Origin: Nitrosomonadales bacterium | GTDB lineage: Bacteria > Pseudomonadota > Gammaproteobacteria > Burkholderiales > Gallionellaceae | Assembly (NCBI GenBank): GCA_016218465.1 | Contig: JACREA010000020.1 | Location: forward strand, 1-7,181 | Length of the DNA stretch: 7,181 nt | Reading direction: 5' to 3' | Shown here: piece by piece, positions 5,244-7,181 of the stretch | How the letters are laid out: each line of letters begins with the position of its first letter | Position numbering within the stretch: the first letter of the stretch is position 1 | Translations under genes and position numbers: made by a program | The notes under the pieces: generated by a model | What the model saw: only the letters and a program-made list of their open reading frames with translations | What the model was told of the DNA's origin: nothing | The model's database searches: none

Positions 5244-6224
5244 ATGCACACCCAACCCTTCTCCGCGCTCACCCCAGATGCCGTGCTCGATGCGCTGGAC
5301 AGCATCGGCCTGCGCAGCGACGGTCGCTTGCTGGCGCTTAACAGCTATGAAAACCGTGTTTATCAGGCGGGCATGGAGGATGGCCCGCCGCTGGTCGCCA
5401 AGTTCTACCGCTCCTCGCGCTGGACGGATGCGGCGATTCTGGAAGAGCACGCTTTTGTCGCGACGCTGGCCGAGCGCGAAATTCCGGTGGTGCCCGCTTC
5501 GGTAATCAACGGCAGTACGCTGCACGACTTCAACGGTTTCCGTTTTTCAGTGTTCGCCAAACATGGCGGGCGGGCGCCGGAGATGGATGACTGCGACACG
5601 CTGGACTGGATGGGGCGGTTCATCGGACGCATTCATGCAGTCGGCGCGCTGGAGCCTTTCCGGCATCGTCCCACGCTGGATATCCAGAGTTTCGGTGTGG
5701 AGCCGAGCGCATATCTTTTGGCGCACGATTTCATTCCGGCTGACCTGGTCGAAGTCTATCGCGGCGTGGTCGCGCAGGCCCTGGATGGTGTGCGGCGTTG
5801 TTTCGAGCGCGCCGGTGAAGTGCGCACGTTGCGCCTGCACGGCGACTGCCATGTCGGCAACGTGTTGTGGACGGATGCAGGGCCGCACTTCGTGGATTTT
5901 GACGACAGCCGCATGGGCCCGGCGATACAGGATTTGTGGATGCTGCTGTCCGGCGAGCGCGCCGAACAGACGCAGCAACTCGGTGATCTGCTGGCGGGCT
6001 ACGAGGATTTTTACGAGTTCGATCCGCGCGAACTGCATCTGCTCGAAGCGTTGCGCACGCTGCGTCTGATCCATTATTCCGCGTGGATCGCGCGGCGATG
6101 GGATGACGCGGCTTTTCCCGTCGCCTTTCCCTGGTTCAATACCCAGCGCTACTGGCAGGACCGGATACTGGAATTGAGGGAACAGATTGCGCTGATGGAT
6201 GAGACGCCGCTCTGGGTGGTGTAG
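5244..6224 (+). CDS. srkA: Stress-response serine/threonine kinase, SrkA/YihE family
   Basis: SrkA is a cytosolic Ser/Thr protein kinase with a choline-kinase/APH-like fold. In E. coli it counters stress-induced death and is linked to the Cpx response. Starting at the ATG of 5244 gives MHTQPFSALTPDAVLDALDS and 326 residues, the length I recall for E. coli SrkA (328). Visible motifs: LNSYENRVYQ (32-41, glycine-loop equivalent), LVAKFYR with nucleotide-binding K53, W60 and ILEEH (65-69, conserved glutamate), catalytic LHGDCHVGN (198-206) with D201 and N206, metal-binding FVDFDD (216-221) with D218, then GPAIQDLWMLL (225-235) and WIARRWDDAAFP (281-292). An in-frame TTG at 5187 would add 19 residues but they do not resemble the family N-terminus. 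No Shine-Dalgarno is seen. The stop TAG is part of the GTAG that opens the downstream palindromic element. Confidence 0.93.
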   Translation: MHTQPFSALTPDAVLDALDSIGLRSDGRLLALNSYENRVYQAGMEDGPPLVAKFYRSSRWTDAAILEEHAFVATLAEREIPVVPASVINGSTLHDFNGFRFSVFAKHGGRAPEMDDCDTLDWMGRFIGRIHAVGALEPFRHRPTLDIQSFGVEPSAYLLAHDFIPADLVEVYRGVVAQALDGVRRCFERAGEVRTLRLHGDCHVGNVLWTDAGPHFVDFDDSRMGPAIQDLWMLLSGERAEQTQQLGDLLAGYEDFYEFDPRELHLLEALRTLRLIHYSAWIARRWDDAAFPVAFPWFNTQRYWQDRILELREQIALMDETPLWVV

Positions 6225-6269
6225 GGGCGAATTCATTCGCCCATTTCGTGCGGATAAATCCGCACCTAC
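6221..6269. repeat. REP/BIME-like pair of inverted palindromes
   Basis: The element reads GTAG (6221-6224), a hairpin GGGCGAAT-TC-ATTCGCCC (6225-6242), a 5-base spacer ATTTC, a second hairpin GTGCGGAT-AA-ATCCGCAC (6248-6265), then CTAC (6266-6269). Both stems are perfect over 8 bp. On the opposite strand the second half also reads GTAG followed by its hairpin, so the unit is two palindromes in inverted orientation, each with GTAG at its foot. The outer GTAG and CTAC can pair to give a three-way junction. GTAG at the foot of a palindrome is the hallmark of REP sequences mobilised by RAYT (TnpA-REP) nucleases, and inverted REP pairs form BIMEs. It lies between the convergent srkA and rsgA, as such elements often do. 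No RAYT gene is in the window; copy number cannot be seen here. Confidence 0.65.
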
Positions 6270-6296
6270 CACATCGTTCTGCTGTGTTATTTATCG

Positions 6297-7181
6297 CTAC
6301 GCCTTATTCGCCGCAATCTGCTGAAACAACTCCAGCCTTCTTGCGTCGATCTTTCCCGCTGCAACGGCTTCCCGCAGCGCGCAGCCAGGTTCGTGGGTGT
6401 GGTGGCAATCGTGGAAGCGGCACTGGCCGAGATATTGCGCAAACTCGATAAAGCCTTGTTCTATGCCGCCGAAACTCAGGTGGTGCAGTCCGAATGCCTG
6501 TACGCCGGGGCAATCGATCAGGCTGCTGTCGTCGCCTATCCGGTACAGCCGGGCGTGGGTGGTGGTGTGCTTGCCGGAGTCCAACGCGCTGGAAATCTCG
6601 CGCGTGGCGGCGTGCTCATCGGGTAGAAGCGCGTTGATAAGCGTGGACTTGCCCATGCCGGACTGCCCGACCAGGACGCTGGTGTGGCCTGCCAGGAACG
6701 GGCGCAGTTGTGATACGTCCTGCTTGGCGCTGAGTTCCAGCACGCGGTAGCCGATGGCAGTATAGGGGGTGAGCTGTTTGCGAGCGATGGCAGCGGCCTC
6801 GGCAAGATCGCATTTGTTCAACACGATCAGCACGTCGAGCTTCTGGTCGTATGCCGCGACCAGACAGCGCGCCAACAGCTCGTCGCTGAATGATGGTTCG
6901 GCGGCTACCACGATGATGATTTGCGTGACATTCGCGGCGATGAGTTTCTCGCGGAACGCATCGGAGCGGTGCAGCAGCGAACGGCGCGGCGCAATGCGTT
7001 CGATTACGCCCTGCGCGCCATTTTCCGCCGATGCTTCTCCGGTGAGTTTGATTTCCACGATGTCACCGCACACCACTTCGCTTTTCTTGCCGCGCGTCAG
7101 GCAGGTAATTTCACTGGCGTCTTCAAGAAGCGCCAGATAGTGGCGGCCGAATGCGGCGACAATTTTTCCTTGAACCTGTAA
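6297..7181 (-). CDS. rsgA: Ribosome small-subunit GTPase RsgA, start beyond the window edge
   Basis: RsgA (YjeQ/EngC) is a GTPase that binds the 30S subunit late in assembly and checks or releases maturation factors. The frame is open to the right edge, where the OB-fold reads QGKIVAAFGRHYLALLEDAS and then CLTRGKKSEVVCGD. Starting at the GTG of 7076 would delete most of that domain, so the true start lies outside. The permuted G-motif order is clear: G4 LNKCD (residues 121-125 from the edge), G5-like ELSAKQD, G1 VGQSGMGKST (171-180), a switch region GKHTTTHARLY, and G3 IDCPG (222-226; usually DTPG). The C-terminal zinc site is C-x4-C-x-H-x5-C (C254, C259, H261, C267), the spacing of the E. 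coli protein. 295 residues are visible, so probably only a few N-terminal ones are missing. It ends with TAG at 6299-6297, convergent with srkA. Confidence 0.96.
   Translation of the reverse strand, partial: LQVQGKIVAAFGRHYLALLEDASEITCLTRGKKSEVVCGDIVEIKLTGEASAENGAQGVIERIAPRRSLLHRSDAFREKLIAANVTQIIIVVAAEPSFSDELLARCLVAAYDQKLDVLIVLNKCDLAEAAAIARKQLTPYTAIGYRVLELSAKQDVSQLRPFLAGHTSVLVGQSGMGKSTLINALLPDEHAATREISSALDSGKHTTTHARLYRIGDDSSLIDCPGVQAFGLHHLSFGGIEQGFIEFAQYLGQCRFHDCHHTHEPGCALREAVAAGKIDARRLELFQQIAANKA

Noticed and set aside
5547..6272. Minus-strand open frame of 241 codons opposite srkA
   Set aside because: It begins within the palindromic element and is a shadow of the well-supported kinase gene.
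7074..7076. GTG at 7076 (minus) as the rsgA start
   Set aside because: Upstream in-frame sequence encodes the conserved OB-fold start of RsgA through to the window edge.
1..7181. CRISPR array, tRNA, rRNA, insertion sequence or phage genes
   Set aside because: No regularly spaced repeats, cloverleaf, rRNA-like stretch, transposase or phage-like protein was found on either strand.

Overview
The window looks like a chromosomal stretch from a betaproteobacterium, plausibly a sulfur- or iron-oxidising member of the Gallionellaceae/Nitrosomonadales type. Two things suggest this: the hemA-prfA-prmC gene order typical of Beta- and Gammaproteobacteria, and a sulfide:quinone oxidoreductase that closely resembles, from memory, the enzyme of Acidithiobacillus ferrooxidans. 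The taxonomic guess is inference; no rRNA or other marker is present.

Layout: (1) bases 1-2953 on the + strand hold the 3' part of hemA (glutamyl-tRNA reductase), then prfA (release factor 1), then prmC (the methyltransferase that modifies the GGQ glutamine of release factors). They are packed with a 13-nt gap and an 11-bp overlap, so they are very probably one operon. (2) Bases 2954-3111 are a leader with a candidate promoter and a 21-bp-period tandem repeat. (3) Bases 3112-4383 (+) encode a flavoprotein sulfide:quinone oxidoreductase with all three catalytic cysteines in place, followed by two tandem hairpins, the second a good intrinsic terminator. (4) Bases 4455-4724 appear non-coding, are relatively AT-rich and contain one long inverted repeat. 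(5) Bases 4725-5069 (-) encode a small Sel1-repeat lipoprotein. (6) Bases 5244-6224 (+) encode an SrkA/YihE-type stress-response protein kinase. (7) Bases 6221-6269 are a 49-bp pair of inverted palindromes, each preceded at its outer foot by GTAG, resembling a REP/BIME unit; the first GTAG supplies the srkA stop codon. (8) Bases 6297-7181 (-) are the 3' part of rsgA, the circularly permuted GTPase of 30S ribosome maturation, running off the right edge.

Functionally the window combines haem/tetrapyrrole synthesis, translation termination and its modifying enzyme, ribosome maturation, a stress kinase and a sulfide-oxidising respiratory enzyme. PrmC acts on the product of the adjacent prfA. The quinone-reducing flavoprotein feeds a respiratory chain that needs haem, but any regulatory link to hemA is not shown. 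I see no new multi-gene system, CRISPR array, insertion sequence or phage region. The least explained elements are the REP/BIME-like unit, the tandem repeat ahead of sqr, and the inverted repeat in the non-coding gap.
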